DNA of 64,000 bases from Oceanisphaera sp. IT1-181 (GCF_033807535.1 NZ_CP136856.1:1173001-1237000), one strand, 5' to 3'. Numbered from the stretch's first letter, positions 8,481 to 16,496 are shown. Numbers and translations are program-made. Notes: generated by a model from the letters alone, not told the origin.

Positions 8481-8508
8481 TGGGAAGGGGTCTTAAGGCT
8501 CCTTCCCA
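8481..8508 (+). promoter_or_regulatory. Intercistronic hairpin between phaP and phaC
   Basis: TGGGAAGG (8481-8488) pairs with CCTTCCCA (8501-8508) around a 12-base loop. It is followed by only a weak T-rich stretch (TTCTTGTTG). It could attenuate transcription or protect the phaP 3' end, which would make phasin more abundant than synthase; this is inference. Confidence 0.5.
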
Positions 8509-8550
8509 TTCTTGTTGTAGGGGCTCTGCAATCTCTATCAGGGAAAAGCA

Positions 8551-10350
8551 ATGCTACAAAATACGTTTAACAATCAAGACCCCATAGGGCAGTTTTTTAA
8601 TTGGAATGAAACTATGTGGTCAGAAATGCAAAAGGCCAAGTGGGGCGATGACCCAGTTAGTGACGCCTTATCTCAAGTTAACTCTGACGATTTACAACTG
8701 TTCTATAAAGCCATATCGAGCAATCCGATGCATTTGCTCGATATGCAGATGCAGTGGTGGCAGGGGCAGTTAGCTATTTGCCAAAACAGTATGATGAAAA
8801 GTTTAGACAGCGGCGCTGCCAGCATAGTGGCGGATCCTCCGGGTGATCGCCGTTTTAAGCACAAAGCATGGACAGAAAACCCGCACTTTGACTTCATACG
8901 TCAGTCTTATTTGCACTTTTCTAAGTCGTTAACCGACATGCTGGACGTGGTCGAAGGTGTGCCAGACTCGGTACGTGAGCGCTTAAAGTTCACTTTTCGC
9001 CAAACCATTAACGCACTTTCTCCCACTAACTTTATCTGGAGCAATCCAGAGGTGCTATTGCGCACCATAGAAGAGAAAGGGGCGAACCTAGTAAAAGGCA
9101 TAGCCCTGTATCAAGAAGACATGGCCGCCAGTGCTGACATGTTAAAAATCCGCATGACACGCCAATCTGCGTTCACCTTAGGTGAGAACTTAGCAGTGAC
9201 GCCGGGCGATGTGGTGTTTAGAAATGACATTTTTGAACTGATCCAGTATGCGGCTACCACTAAAACGGTACATAAAACGCCATTGCTGATCATACCGCCG
9301 TTTATTAATAAGTATTATATCCTAGACTTAACCGAGCAAAAATCTTTGGTGGCTTGGCTGCGCGACCAAGGACATACGGTGTTTATTATGTCGTGGCGTA
9401 ATCCAGGAAAAGAGCAGGCGAACATCAGTTTTTCTGACTTGGTGCAGTCTGGCACCATGGAAGCCATTCGCGTTATTGAGCAGGTGACCAAAGAGAAAGA
9501 AGTAAACGCCATCGGTTACTGCATTGGCGGTACCTTATTAGCGGCTACGCAGGCTGCGTATGTGGCTAAGGGTGTTAAGTCGCGGGTGAAGAGCGCTACC
9601 TATCTGACTACCTTGCTCGACTTTACGCAGCCAGGTGAAGTGGGTGTGTTTATCAACCCGCCGGTCATCAATGCCATGGCACAAATGAACGAAGCCCAAG
9701 GCTACTTTGATGGCCGCAAAATGGCCGTAACCTTTAGTTTGTTGCGTGAAAACAGTTTGTACTGGAACTATTACATTGATAACTACCTGAAAGGCGAAGA
9801 GCCCTCAGAGTTTGATATCTTGTATTGGAACAGTGATAGCACCAACTTAAGTGCCACTTGTGCTAACTTCTTGCTACGCGACTTGTATCTCAATAACAGT
9901 TTGAGTGAAGCGGGTGCGGTTAAGATTGGCGACGTTGCCATCGATCTTGGCAAAGTTACCACTCCTAGCTACTTCTTATCGACCAAAGAAGATCACATCG
10001 CGCTGTGGGACGCCACCTTCAAGGGCTCTAACCTCTTGGGTGGAGACAAAACCATGGTGTTGGGTGAGTCAGGGCACGTGGCCGGTGTGGTTAACCCGCC
10101 AAGCAAAAATAAGTATGGTTATTGGCTGAGTGAGTCGAAGTTCGACAATCCAGAGCAGTGGTTAGCGACAGCTAAACGCGAAGACGGCTCATGGTGGACA
10201 CATTGGCAGCAGTGGGCGACGCCTTTCTTAGGTGAAAAGCAAGTGCCTGCTCGCACCGTGGGTTCGGTGGAGTGTCCTGCGTTAATGCCAGCACCTGGGC
10301 GTTATGTGACGCAAAGCTTACCGATAGCAGCAGTTGAAGAAACCGCATAA
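8551..10350 (+). CDS. phaC: Class I poly(3-hydroxyalkanoate) synthase
   Basis: Polymerises (R)-3-hydroxyacyl-CoA into the granule polyester. The 599-residue product has the class I size and an N-terminal PhaC_N domain followed by an alpha/beta-hydrolase core. The lipase-box variant GYCIGG places the nucleophile at Cys324. The other catalytic residues fit Asp481 (TKEDHIALWDAT) and His509 (GESGHVAGVV). The region PPFINKYYILDL and MSWRNP is characteristic of the family. It ends the operon; its terminator stem 20 bp downstream is split by an insertion sequence. Confidence 0.97.
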   Translation: MLQNTFNNQDPIGQFFNWNETMWSEMQKAKWGDDPVSDALSQVNSDDLQLFYKAISSNPMHLLDMQMQWWQGQLAICQNSMMKSLDSGAASIVADPPGDRRFKHKAWTENPHFDFIRQSYLHFSKSLTDMLDVVEGVPDSVRERLKFTFRQTINALSPTNFIWSNPEVLLRTIEEKGANLVKGIALYQEDMAASADMLKIRMTRQSAFTLGENLAVTPGDVVFRNDIFELIQYAATTKTVHKTPLLIIPPFINKYYILDLTEQKSLVAWLRDQGHTVFIMSWRNPGKEQANISFSDLVQSGTMEAIRVIEQVTKEKEVNAIGYCIGGTLLAATQAAYVAKGVKSRVKSATYLTTLLDFTQPGEVGVFINPPVINAMAQMNEAQGYFDGRKMAVTFSLLRENSLYWNYYIDNYLKGEEPSEFDILYWNSDSTNLSATCANFLLRDLYLNNSLSEAGAVKIGDVAIDLGKVTTPSYFLSTKEDHIALWDATFKGSNLLGGDKTMVLGESGHVAGVVNPPSKNKYGYWLSESKFDNPEQWLATAKREDGSWWTHWQQWATPFLGEKQVPARTVGSVECPALMPAPGRYVTQSLPIAAVEETA

Positions 10351-10370
10351 AGTTATGATTTAGTTTAATC

Positions 10371-10383
10371 AGCCGCCGCAAGG
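10371..10383 (+). terminator. 5' half of the phaC terminator, interrupted by the IS
   Basis: AGCCGCC GCAAGG is the ascending arm plus loop of a terminator whose descending arm and T-run now lie at 11826-11837, beyond the insertion. Rejoined, the stem is AGCCGCC/GGCGGCT with a GCAA loop and TTTTTT. The insertion separates the arms by more than 1.4 kb, so the terminator should not work. Confidence 0.85.
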
Positions 10384-10397
10384 CTAACACCATTCAG

Positions 10398-11723
10398 TTA
10401 AGCGTGTTTAGAGCGAATGGGGTACCGAGTTTTTGATATCCGAACGGTCCTACTCTTGGGCCGTTTTCTTTTTTCAGGCAAAATATAGCGCTTCACTCGC
10501 TCGCGCATGGCCCTCAGCTTTTTGGGGATCGTGCCGGGGGCGGCGATGGCACACCACATTACTTCATCCTGAATATCTCTTAACGCCATCATAAAACTAA
10601 TCCGCAGCGGTGAGACGTCTGCCTCGTGAGCAATGCGGCTGATCTCCACCCGCACTAAATTGTAGGCAAGTAAAATCCCCCACAGCTCCTGCGTGACACC
10701 TTCAACCGACTGACTGCGCAATAAAATCGTATCCTCCAGCATCCGATGTTTAATTTCCCCATAACTATTTTCGATCTCCCACCGCTCAAAATAGACATCC
10801 AGTAACGCTTGGCCTGAGTGCTGCTGTCCATCGACTAACGAGCACAGTACGCCCTTGATATGGTTGCTGCTAACCGGCTCAGGGTAAAGTACCAGCCGCG
10901 CTTGCCAGTGCTCCGGCAAGGAAGGATCTAATTTTCTTGCCTGAGGTGACACTTTCATTTCCACCAGATGATCGCACTCTGAAAACGAGTGCAGCACCGT
11001 ATATTGGGTGTTACTTTTTATGGGTACCATCCAGTGCGCGTGAGGATGCTGGCGTTGCCAGTTAATCAATAATTCTGCACTGAGATAACAACGGTCAAAT
11101 ATCGTTAGGCTGTGATCGGGGACATGCGCAAGCAGTTGCTTAGTATAAGTGACTTCTCCCTGATGACTCGGGCCAAAAGCAACATGATGAACCATGCGAC
11201 TACGCAGAGAACTAAAGGCACACAGACGAACAACGGGGTATTCAGTATGGGCCGTTTTACTGTGTTTAACGTAACCGAAGTGTTTGGCTAACTCGGGGGT
11301 ATCCGCAGTGCGAAATTGGGTGCCGTCGACAGAATAAAGTCGAAGTCCATGCCAGGTATCCTTACCGTCTTCTTCTGCAATCCAACGCGCAGCCGTGAGG
11401 TTAAACAAGGCGGCTAATGGCTCGCTAGTCAGACGTTGTCTAGCTTGGGGAATGGCACTGGGCGCGACGGACTCTCCCAGCTTATTGGTCAGTTGAAGAT
11501 CTAACTTGTCTACCACATCACTAATCGAACGGTCACGAAATAATCCCATGGCGATAACCAACCAGACCACCAGCTCGGCGGGGAGCTTTCGCCGCCTGAC
11601 ACTCGCTTTATCCGTTTGCTCTAGCGCGGTATGAATCCAGTCCAGAGGAAGGTGTTTGTGAAAGGTCGATAACGACTCAGGAACGGCAAATGTATCGGTG
11701 TCGAGTAACCAGTGAGCAAGCAA
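10398..11723 (-). CDS. IS4-family DDE transposase (copy 1)
   Basis: A 441-residue transposase. The DDE triad fits Asp133 (YSVDGTQF), Asp210 (TIFDRCYLS) and Glu318. The last sits in the family YREK signature, with Tyr311, Arg314, Glu318 and Lys325 at the required Y-2-R-3-E-6-K spacing (YFERWEIENSYGEIK). The N-terminal part (about 1-110) is the DNA-binding domain, and the basic tail is KRKRPKSRTVR. It starts with TTG at 11721-11723, with GAGGG (ccctc at 11731-11735 on the plus strand) 7 bases upstream. That ribosome site is inside a perfect 11-bp hairpin, which should limit translation of read-through transcripts. Confidence 0.95.
   Translation of the reverse strand: MLAHWLLDTDTFAVPESLSTFHKHLPLDWIHTALEQTDKASVRRRKLPAELVVWLVIAMGLFRDRSISDVVDKLDLQLTNKLGESVAPSAIPQARQRLTSEPLAALFNLTAARWIAEEDGKDTWHGLRLYSVDGTQFRTADTPELAKHFGYVKHSKTAHTEYPVVRLCAFSSLRSRMVHHVAFGPSHQGEVTYTKQLLAHVPDHSLTIFDRCYLSAELLINWQRQHPHAHWMVPIKSNTQYTVLHSFSECDHLVEMKVSPQARKLDPSLPEHWQARLVLYPEPVSSNHIKGVLCSLVDGQQHSGQALLDVYFERWEIENSYGEIKHRMLEDTILLRSQSVEGVTQELWGILLAYNLVRVEISRIAHEADVSPLRISFMMALRDIQDEVMWCAIAAPGTIPKKLRAMRERVKRYILPEKRKRPKSRTVRISKTRYPIRSKHA
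10443..10475 (+). terminator. Plus-strand terminator inside IS copy 1
   Basis: AACGGTCC (10443-10450) and GGGCCGTT (10458-10465) form a stem with one G-U pair, followed by a T-rich tract TTTTCTTTTTT. It lies within the 3' end of the transposase gene on the opposite strand. It would stop transcripts entering from phaC, replacing the terminator that the IS disrupted. Confidence 0.75.
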
Positions 11724-11726
11724 AAA

Positions 11727-11759
11727 AATACCCTCATACCATGTGGTGATGAGGGTATT
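11727..11759 (-). promoter_or_regulatory. Hairpin sequestering the transposase ribosome site (copy 1)
   Basis: AATACCCTCAT (11727-11737) and ATGAGGGTATT (11749-11759) are perfect 11-bp arms around an 11-base loop that itself contains ACCA/TGGT. In the transposase mRNA the 3' arm holds the GAGGG ribosome site just before the TTG. IS10 and IS50 are known to hide their start regions from outside transcripts by such structures. Confidence 0.65.
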
Positions 11760-11825
11760 CTGACGCCGTATAAGGATCGGTCAACCGATCGCCAAAATTT
11801 CTTAACTGATCGGTGTTAGCCGCAA

Positions 11826-11837
11826 GGCGGCTTTTTT
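11826..11837 (+). terminator. 3' half of the phaC terminator
   Basis: GGCGGCT plus TTTTTT is the descending arm and T-run that belongs to the arm at 10371-10377. It directly abuts the right end of the insertion sequence. Confidence 0.8.
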
Positions 11838-11981
11838 ATTGTTAAATGGCGCGAGTAAACCGGCGGTTGTGGTGTAAAGGTCGGGCACAACTCAATTATT
11901 GTGTGCTGGCACTTGAGCCGTGGCCGTAGATCATGGATCATAGTCGTTTGTAAATGCCATTCCCACGTTCGAGGTGTATGA

Positions 11982-13646
11982 ATGAGTCAGGTGGACCCAA
12001 GTCCTAGCAATTTTATTCGCCAAATCATTAATGAAGATTTGGCCAACGGCAAACATCAGTCAATACAGACGCGTTTTCCGCCAGAGCCCAACGGCTATCT
12101 TCATATTGGCCATGCCAAATCCATCTGTCTGAACTTTGGCATCGCTCAAGATTATCAAGGTCAGTGTAATCTGCGCTTTGATGACACTAACCCAGAAAAA
12201 GAGAGTGTAGAGTACGTTGAGTCGATTCAACGTGATGTACGCTGGCTTGGCTTTGAGTGGAGCGGGGATATTCGCTACTCTTCAGACTATTTTGAACAGC
12301 TCTATGGCTACGCCGTTGAATTGATTGAAAAGGGTCTGGCCTATGTGGACGAGCTCACGCCCGATGAGATTCGCGAATACCGTGGCACATTAACCAGTCC
12401 TGGTCGCAACAGTCCGTATCGTGAGCGCTTGCCTACCGACAGCTTAGAGCTGTTTACTCGTATGCGTAATGGTGAGTTTGCGGAAGGCACGGTTTGCCTG
12501 CGCGCTAAAATCGACATGGCGTCGCCTTTTATGGTGATGCGCGACCCTGTGTTGTATCGCGTGCGCTTTGCTCATCACCATCAAACCGGTGATCAGTGGT
12601 GCATCTACCCTATGTATGACTTTACCCATTGCATCTCAGATGCGCTGGAAAACATCAGTCATTCATTGTGTACGCTGGAGTTTCAAGATAACCGTCGTTT
12701 GTACGACTGGGTATTAGATAACATCAGTATTGACTGTCATCCCCGTCAATATGAGTTCTCTCGCCTTAATCTTGAATATACGGTGATGTCGAAGCGCAAG
12801 TTGAACCAGCTGGTGGTAGAAAACTATGTAGAAGGTTGGGATGATCCCCGCATGCCGACTATCTCTGGCTTGCGCCGTCGCGGGTATACACCAGCGGCGA
12901 TACGTGAATTTTGTTTGCGCATTGGGGTAACGAAGCAAGAAAATACCATCGAAATGGGCATGTTAGAAGCCTGTATTCGTGACGATCTCAATGAGAATGC
13001 ACCGCGTGCCATGGCAGTTTTGCGCCCCGTACGCTTGGTGATTGAAAACTTAAGCGAAGATCACGAAGAAATTTTGCAAGCACCACGTCATCCGAGCAAT
13101 CCAGAAATGGGCACGCGCGAGTTGCCGTTTAGCCGCGAAATTTTTATCGATGAAGCGGATTTTCGCGAAGAAGCGAATAAAAAGTACAAGCGATTGGTGT
13201 TGGGTAAAGAAGTGCGACTGCGTAATGCCTATGTGGTTAAAGCTGAGCGCATAGAAAAAGACGCGGCGGGTAATATTACCACCATCTTCTGTAGCTACGA
13301 CCCCGACACCTTAGGTCAAGATCCTGCTGATGGCCGCAAGGTCAGAGGTGTGATCCATTGGGTGTCGGCACGTCACTGTGTACCTGCAGAAGTGCGCTTA
13401 TATGACCGACTGTTTAATGTGCCAAACCCAGGCGCTGCAGAGTCGTTTGAAGAAGCGCTAAACCCTGACTCACTGCAAATACTCAGCGGTGTGATGGTGG
13501 AGCCTTCTTTAGCTACTGCAGTCGCAGAAGAAGCCTTCCAGTTTGAGCGTGAAGGTTATTTCTGCCGCGATAGCAAAAGCGAAGCTTTGGTATTTAACCT
13601 AACGGTTGCGCTGCGCGATTCGTGGGGTAAAGAAGATCAATCTTAA
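11982..13646 (+). CDS. glnS: Glutamine--tRNA ligase
   Basis: Charges tRNA-Gln with glutamine. The 554-residue class Ic synthetase has the HIGH motif at 41-44 (PPEPNGYLHIGHAKS), MSKRK (269-273) as the KMSKS equivalent, and the C-terminal beta-barrel anticodon-binding domains. E. coli GlnS is 554 residues, so the length is exact. GAGGTGT precedes the ATG at 11982. It is a single-copy essential gene bracketed by two identical insertion sequences in direct orientation, and its downstream terminator is interrupted by the second copy. Confidence 0.98.
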   Translation: MSQVDPSPSNFIRQIINEDLANGKHQSIQTRFPPEPNGYLHIGHAKSICLNFGIAQDYQGQCNLRFDDTNPEKESVEYVESIQRDVRWLGFEWSGDIRYSSDYFEQLYGYAVELIEKGLAYVDELTPDEIREYRGTLTSPGRNSPYRERLPTDSLELFTRMRNGEFAEGTVCLRAKIDMASPFMVMRDPVLYRVRFAHHHQTGDQWCIYPMYDFTHCISDALENISHSLCTLEFQDNRRLYDWVLDNISIDCHPRQYEFSRLNLEYTVMSKRKLNQLVVENYVEGWDDPRMPTISGLRRRGYTPAAIREFCLRIGVTKQENTIEMGMLEACIRDDLNENAPRAMAVLRPVRLVIENLSEDHEEILQAPRHPSNPEMGTRELPFSREIFIDEADFREEANKKYKRLVLGKEVRLRNAYVVKAERIEKDAAGNITTIFCSYDPDTLGQDPADGRKVRGVIHWVSARHCVPAEVRLYDRLFNVPNPGAAESFEEALNPDSLQILSGVMVEPSLATAVAEEAFQFEREGYFCRDSKSEALVFNLTVALRDSWGKEDQS

Positions 13647-13668
13647 GACAAAGCTGTCAGATAAGTAA

Positions 13669-13734
13669 TAAGGCGTGAGGCGTGAAGGGTAGTAGCCACG
13701 TCTATAAACGCGGTGTCTTTCACCTCACGCCTTA
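13669..13734. repeat. Inverted repeat built from the GGCGTGA 7-mer, downstream of glnS
   Basis: The left arm 13669-13688 contains GGCGTGA twice in tandem, and the right arm 13719-13734 is its reverse complement except for a two-base deletion. The 7-mer is the complement of the unit of the tandem repeat at 16801-16877. The element lies between glnS and its split terminator. Function unknown. Confidence 0.6.
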
Positions 13735-13760
13735 CTCTTCACGATATGAAAACCAGACAC

Positions 13761-13779
13761 AAAAAAGCCGCAACGTGTG
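13761..13779. terminator. Left half of the glnS/fur bidirectional terminator
   Basis: AAAAAAGCCG plus the target copy CAACGTGTG. The partner half is at 15216-15234. Rejoined, the hairpin is GCCGCA/TGCGGC with a 5-base loop between an A6 and a T6 run, a terminator for both convergent genes. The insertion sequence lies in its loop. Confidence 0.85.
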
Positions 13780-13793
13780 CTAACACCATTCAG

Positions 13794-15119
13794 TTAAGCG
13801 TGTTTAGAGCGAATGGGGTACCGAGTTTTTGATATCCGAACGGTCCTACTCTTGGGCCGTTTTCTTTTTTCAGGCAAAATATAGCGCTTCACTCGCTCGC
13901 GCATGGCCCTCAGCTTTTTGGGGATCGTGCCGGGGGCGGCGATGGCACACCACATTACTTCATCCTGAATATCTCTTAACGCCATCATAAAACTAATCCG
14001 CAGCGGTGAGACGTCTGCCTCGTGAGCAATGCGGCTGATCTCCACCCGCACTAAATTGTAGGCAAGTAAAATCCCCCACAGCTCCTGCGTGACACCTTCA
14101 ACCGACTGACTGCGCAATAAAATCGTATCCTCCAGCATCCGATGTTTAATTTCCCCATAACTATTTTCGATCTCCCACCGCTCAAAATAGACATCCAGTA
14201 ACGCTTGGCCTGAGTGCTGCTGTCCATCGACTAACGAGCACAGTACGCCCTTGATATGGTTGCTGCTAACCGGCTCAGGGTAAAGTACCAGCCGCGCTTG
14301 CCAGTGCTCCGGCAAGGAAGGATCTAATTTTCTTGCCTGAGGTGACACTTTCATTTCCACCAGATGATCGCACTCTGAAAACGAGTGCAGCACCGTATAT
14401 TGGGTGTTACTTTTTATGGGTACCATCCAGTGCGCGTGAGGATGCTGGCGTTGCCAGTTAATCAATAATTCTGCACTGAGATAACAACGGTCAAATATCG
14501 TTAGGCTGTGATCGGGGACATGCGCAAGCAGTTGCTTAGTATAAGTGACTTCTCCCTGATGACTCGGGCCAAAAGCAACATGATGAACCATGCGACTACG
14601 CAGAGAACTAAAGGCACACAGACGAACAACGGGGTATTCAGTATGGGCCGTTTTACTGTGTTTAACGTAACCGAAGTGTTTGGCTAACTCGGGGGTATCC
14701 GCAGTGCGAAATTGGGTGCCGTCGACAGAATAAAGTCGAAGTCCATGCCAGGTATCCTTACCGTCTTCTTCTGCAATCCAACGCGCAGCCGTGAGGTTAA
14801 ACAAGGCGGCTAATGGCTCGCTAGTCAGACGTTGTCTAGCTTGGGGAATGGCACTGGGCGCGACGGACTCTCCCAGCTTATTGGTCAGTTGAAGATCTAA
14901 CTTGTCTACCACATCACTAATCGAACGGTCACGAAATAATCCCATGGCGATAACCAACCAGACCACCAGCTCGGCGGGGAGCTTTCGCCGCCTGACACTC
15001 GCTTTATCCGTTTGCTCTAGCGCGGTATGAATCCAGTCCAGAGGAAGGTGTTTGTGAAAGGTCGATAACGACTCAGGAACGGCAAATGTATCGGTGTCGA
15101 GTAACCAGTGAGCAAGCAA
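13794..15119 (-). CDS. IS4-family DDE transposase (copy 2)
   Basis: The 441-residue translation is identical to that of copy 1, with the same DDE and YREK residues and the same TTG start behind a GAGGG site within an 11-bp hairpin (15123-15155). The element has cut the terminator of fur, which is transcribed in the same direction from 15722. Fur transcripts may therefore run into this gene, and the hairpin would be the only brake on translation of that message. Confidence 0.95.
   Translation of the reverse strand: MLAHWLLDTDTFAVPESLSTFHKHLPLDWIHTALEQTDKASVRRRKLPAELVVWLVIAMGLFRDRSISDVVDKLDLQLTNKLGESVAPSAIPQARQRLTSEPLAALFNLTAARWIAEEDGKDTWHGLRLYSVDGTQFRTADTPELAKHFGYVKHSKTAHTEYPVVRLCAFSSLRSRMVHHVAFGPSHQGEVTYTKQLLAHVPDHSLTIFDRCYLSAELLINWQRQHPHAHWMVPIKSNTQYTVLHSFSECDHLVEMKVSPQARKLDPSLPEHWQARLVLYPEPVSSNHIKGVLCSLVDGQQHSGQALLDVYFERWEIENSYGEIKHRMLEDTILLRSQSVEGVTQELWGILLAYNLVRVEISRIAHEADVSPLRISFMMALRDIQDEVMWCAIAAPGTIPKKLRAMRERVKRYILPEKRKRPKSRTVRISKTRYPIRSKHA
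13839..13871 (+). terminator. Plus-strand terminator inside IS copy 2
   Basis: Same stem-loop and T-rich tract as in copy 1, here placed to stop transcripts arriving from glnS. Confidence 0.75.
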
Positions 15120-15122
15120 AAA

Positions 15123-15155
15123 AATACCCTCATACCATGTGGTGATGAGGGTATT
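15123..15155 (-). promoter_or_regulatory. Hairpin sequestering the transposase ribosome site (copy 2)
   Basis: Perfect 11-bp arms identical to those of copy 1. In minus-strand read-through from fur the 3' arm, which carries GAGGG, would be paired. Confidence 0.65.
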
Positions 15156-15215
15156 CTGACGCCGTATAAGGATCGGTCAACCGATCGCCAAAATTTCTTA
15201 ACTGATCGGTGTTAG

Positions 15216-15234
15216 CAACGTGTGCGGCTTTTTT
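15216..15234. terminator. Right half of the glnS/fur bidirectional terminator
   Basis: Target copy CAACGTGTG plus CGGCTTTTTT, the counterpart of 13761-13779, directly next to the right IS end. Confidence 0.8.
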
Positions 15235-15284
15235 ATGTCTTAAATTTTTATGCCCTATATTTTTCAACCTTAGGCAACGTCAGA

Positions 15285-15722
15285 CTAGTTATCTTCGTCG
15301 TTATGACGACACGGCTTGTCATGGCAATGACCATACAGATATAAGCTATGATTCGTCAATTTGATATTAAATTGACTGGCCACCACTTGTTGGCGTTCTT
15401 CGATAATTTCATCATGAAATTCGATAACTTTGCCACAGTCCAAGCACACCAAGTGATCGTGGTGCTCTTGAGATGCTAATTCAAATACAGACTTGCCGCC
15501 TTCAAAATGGTGGCGCGCGACCATACCTGCATCGTCAAATTGGTTTAGCACACGATAAACGGTAGCTAGACCAATTTCTTCACCCTGATCGAGCAACATT
15601 TTGTACAGGTCTTCTGCACTTACATGTTCAGTATCAGGATGTTGGAGCAACTCAAGGATTTTTACGCGGGGGAGCGTCACCTTGAGGCCTGCTCTTTTCA
15701 AAGCTTGATTGTTGTCAGCCAT
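15285..15722 (-). CDS. fur: Ferric uptake regulator
   Basis: Fe(II)-dependent repressor of iron acquisition genes. The 145-residue protein has the N-terminal winged helix (AGLKVTLPRVKILELLQ, ATVYRVLNQF) and the metal-binding C-terminal domain with HHDHLVCLDC (87-96, Cys93 and Cys96) and a His/Cys tail HCHDKPCRHN. I start it at the ATG at 15722 because MADNNQALKRAGLKVTLPR matches the family N terminus, although no strong ribosome site precedes it; a TTG six codons upstream is possible. It is in the same neighbourhood as fldA, as in E. coli, but separated by four features. Its terminator is broken by IS copy 2. No convincing Fur box was found upstream. Confidence 0.97.
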   Translation of the reverse strand: MADNNQALKRAGLKVTLPRVKILELLQHPDTEHVSAEDLYKMLLDQGEEIGLATVYRVLNQFDDAGMVARHHFEGGKSVFELASQEHHDHLVCLDCGKVIEFHDEIIEERQQVVASQFNIKLTNHSLYLYGHCHDKPCRHNDEDN

Positions 15723-15897
15723 AAGAATAAAGTTTCGCAATTCGTGTGTTTATTGCCTTCATTGTGCTTCTTTCTACCTTTAAAGGCAACCGCAATCTAG
15801 TTTTGTGAGCCGGTGCCATGATCTAGGGCAATAAGCCTGTTAGTGCAGTTTGTTTTTGCTACTATCGGTGATTATTGATACTGGTCGGATGAGATAG

Positions 15898-16371
15898 ATG
15901 CAGCAGATATTTGCTCGCCCCCGCTTACTTAAATTCCTGATGAACTGTTGGCCGCCTTTTTGGGGGGCTGGCATTCGCATTGAACACCTAAGCCAAGACT
16001 ACCGCGAGTGTCGTATCGGTTTGGTATTACGCTGGTGGAATAAAAACGCCAACCGTACCCAATACGGTGGCAGTTTGTTCTCCATGACAGATCCTGTCTA
16101 CTCAATGCTATTAATGGGAATTCTTGGCAATGGCTACTATATATGGGATCGCGCAGCCAAAATCACCTTCATTAAGCCAGGTAAAGGCCGTGTATATGCG
16201 GATATTCATTTGAGCCAAGACCAGCTAAGTGAGATACTCAAGGCGACCCAATATGGTCATAAGCACTTTCCCCATTTTCGTATTAATATTATGGATGAGG
16301 AAGGCGCACTAATCGCTGAGGTGGAACGAACGCTCTATGTGCGAAAAAAAGTACGAATCAATGATAGTTAA
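15898..16371 (+). CDS. DUF4442-family hotdog-fold protein
   Basis: A 157-residue protein of the DUF4442 family, a branch of the hotdog thioesterase superfamily. Typical elements are NANRTQYGGSLFSMTDPVY, which is the equivalent of the hotdog helix region, then ITFIKPGKGRVYADIHL and a terminal strand ALIAEVERTLYVRKK. The substrate is unknown; CoA thioesters are the usual guess. It diverges from fur with 175 bp between the starts. No signal peptide. Confidence 0.8.
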   Translation: MQQIFARPRLLKFLMNCWPPFWGAGIRIEHLSQDYRECRIGLVLRWWNKNANRTQYGGSLFSMTDPVYSMLLMGILGNGYYIWDRAAKITFIKPGKGRVYADIHLSQDQLSEILKATQYGHKHFPHFRINIMDEEGALIAEVERTLYVRKKVRINDS

Positions 16372-16496
16372 GAGCTTTGAGCAAAATTTCCTAACGTCAT
16401 GGTTTGTAAAATAATTTGCGAACATAGGGGAACTTCGTCCATACTTAGGGTGACTAAGTGGTCTTAGAGACTATTCATAGAAACAAGGAGCATGTA

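Larger units (their letters stand above)
10384..11819 (-). mobile_element. IS4-family insertion sequence, copy 1 (1436 bp)
   Basis: The ends were fixed by comparing the two copies of the window. The terminal inverted repeats are CTAACACCATTCAGTTAAG at the left and, read inward from the right, CTAACACCGATCAGTTAAG (17 of 19 matching). The flanking direct repeat is CCGCAAGG at 10376-10383 and 11820-11827. One transposase gene fills the element. A 7-bp inverted repeat GATCGGT-CA-ACCGATC (11775-11790) lies in the promoter-side end. Inserted in the loop of the phaC terminator. Visual comparison finds no difference from copy 2, so transposition is recent. Confidence 0.93.
13780..15215 (-). mobile_element. 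IS4-family insertion sequence, copy 2 (1436 bp)
   Basis: Same length, ends and orientation as copy 1, 3396 bp further on. It is flanked by its own direct repeat CAACGTGTG (13771-13779 and 15216-15224), so it is an independent insertion and not one end of a composite transposon. The target was the loop of the terminator shared by glnS and fur. Confidence 0.93.

Noticed and set aside
10384..15215. Composite transposon carrying glnS
   Set aside because: Each IS copy has its own, different target duplication, so they are independent insertions; glnS is a native full-length gene.
15723..15897. Fur box between fur and the DUF4442 gene
   Set aside because: TGATTATTGATA near 15870 matches only part of the consensus.
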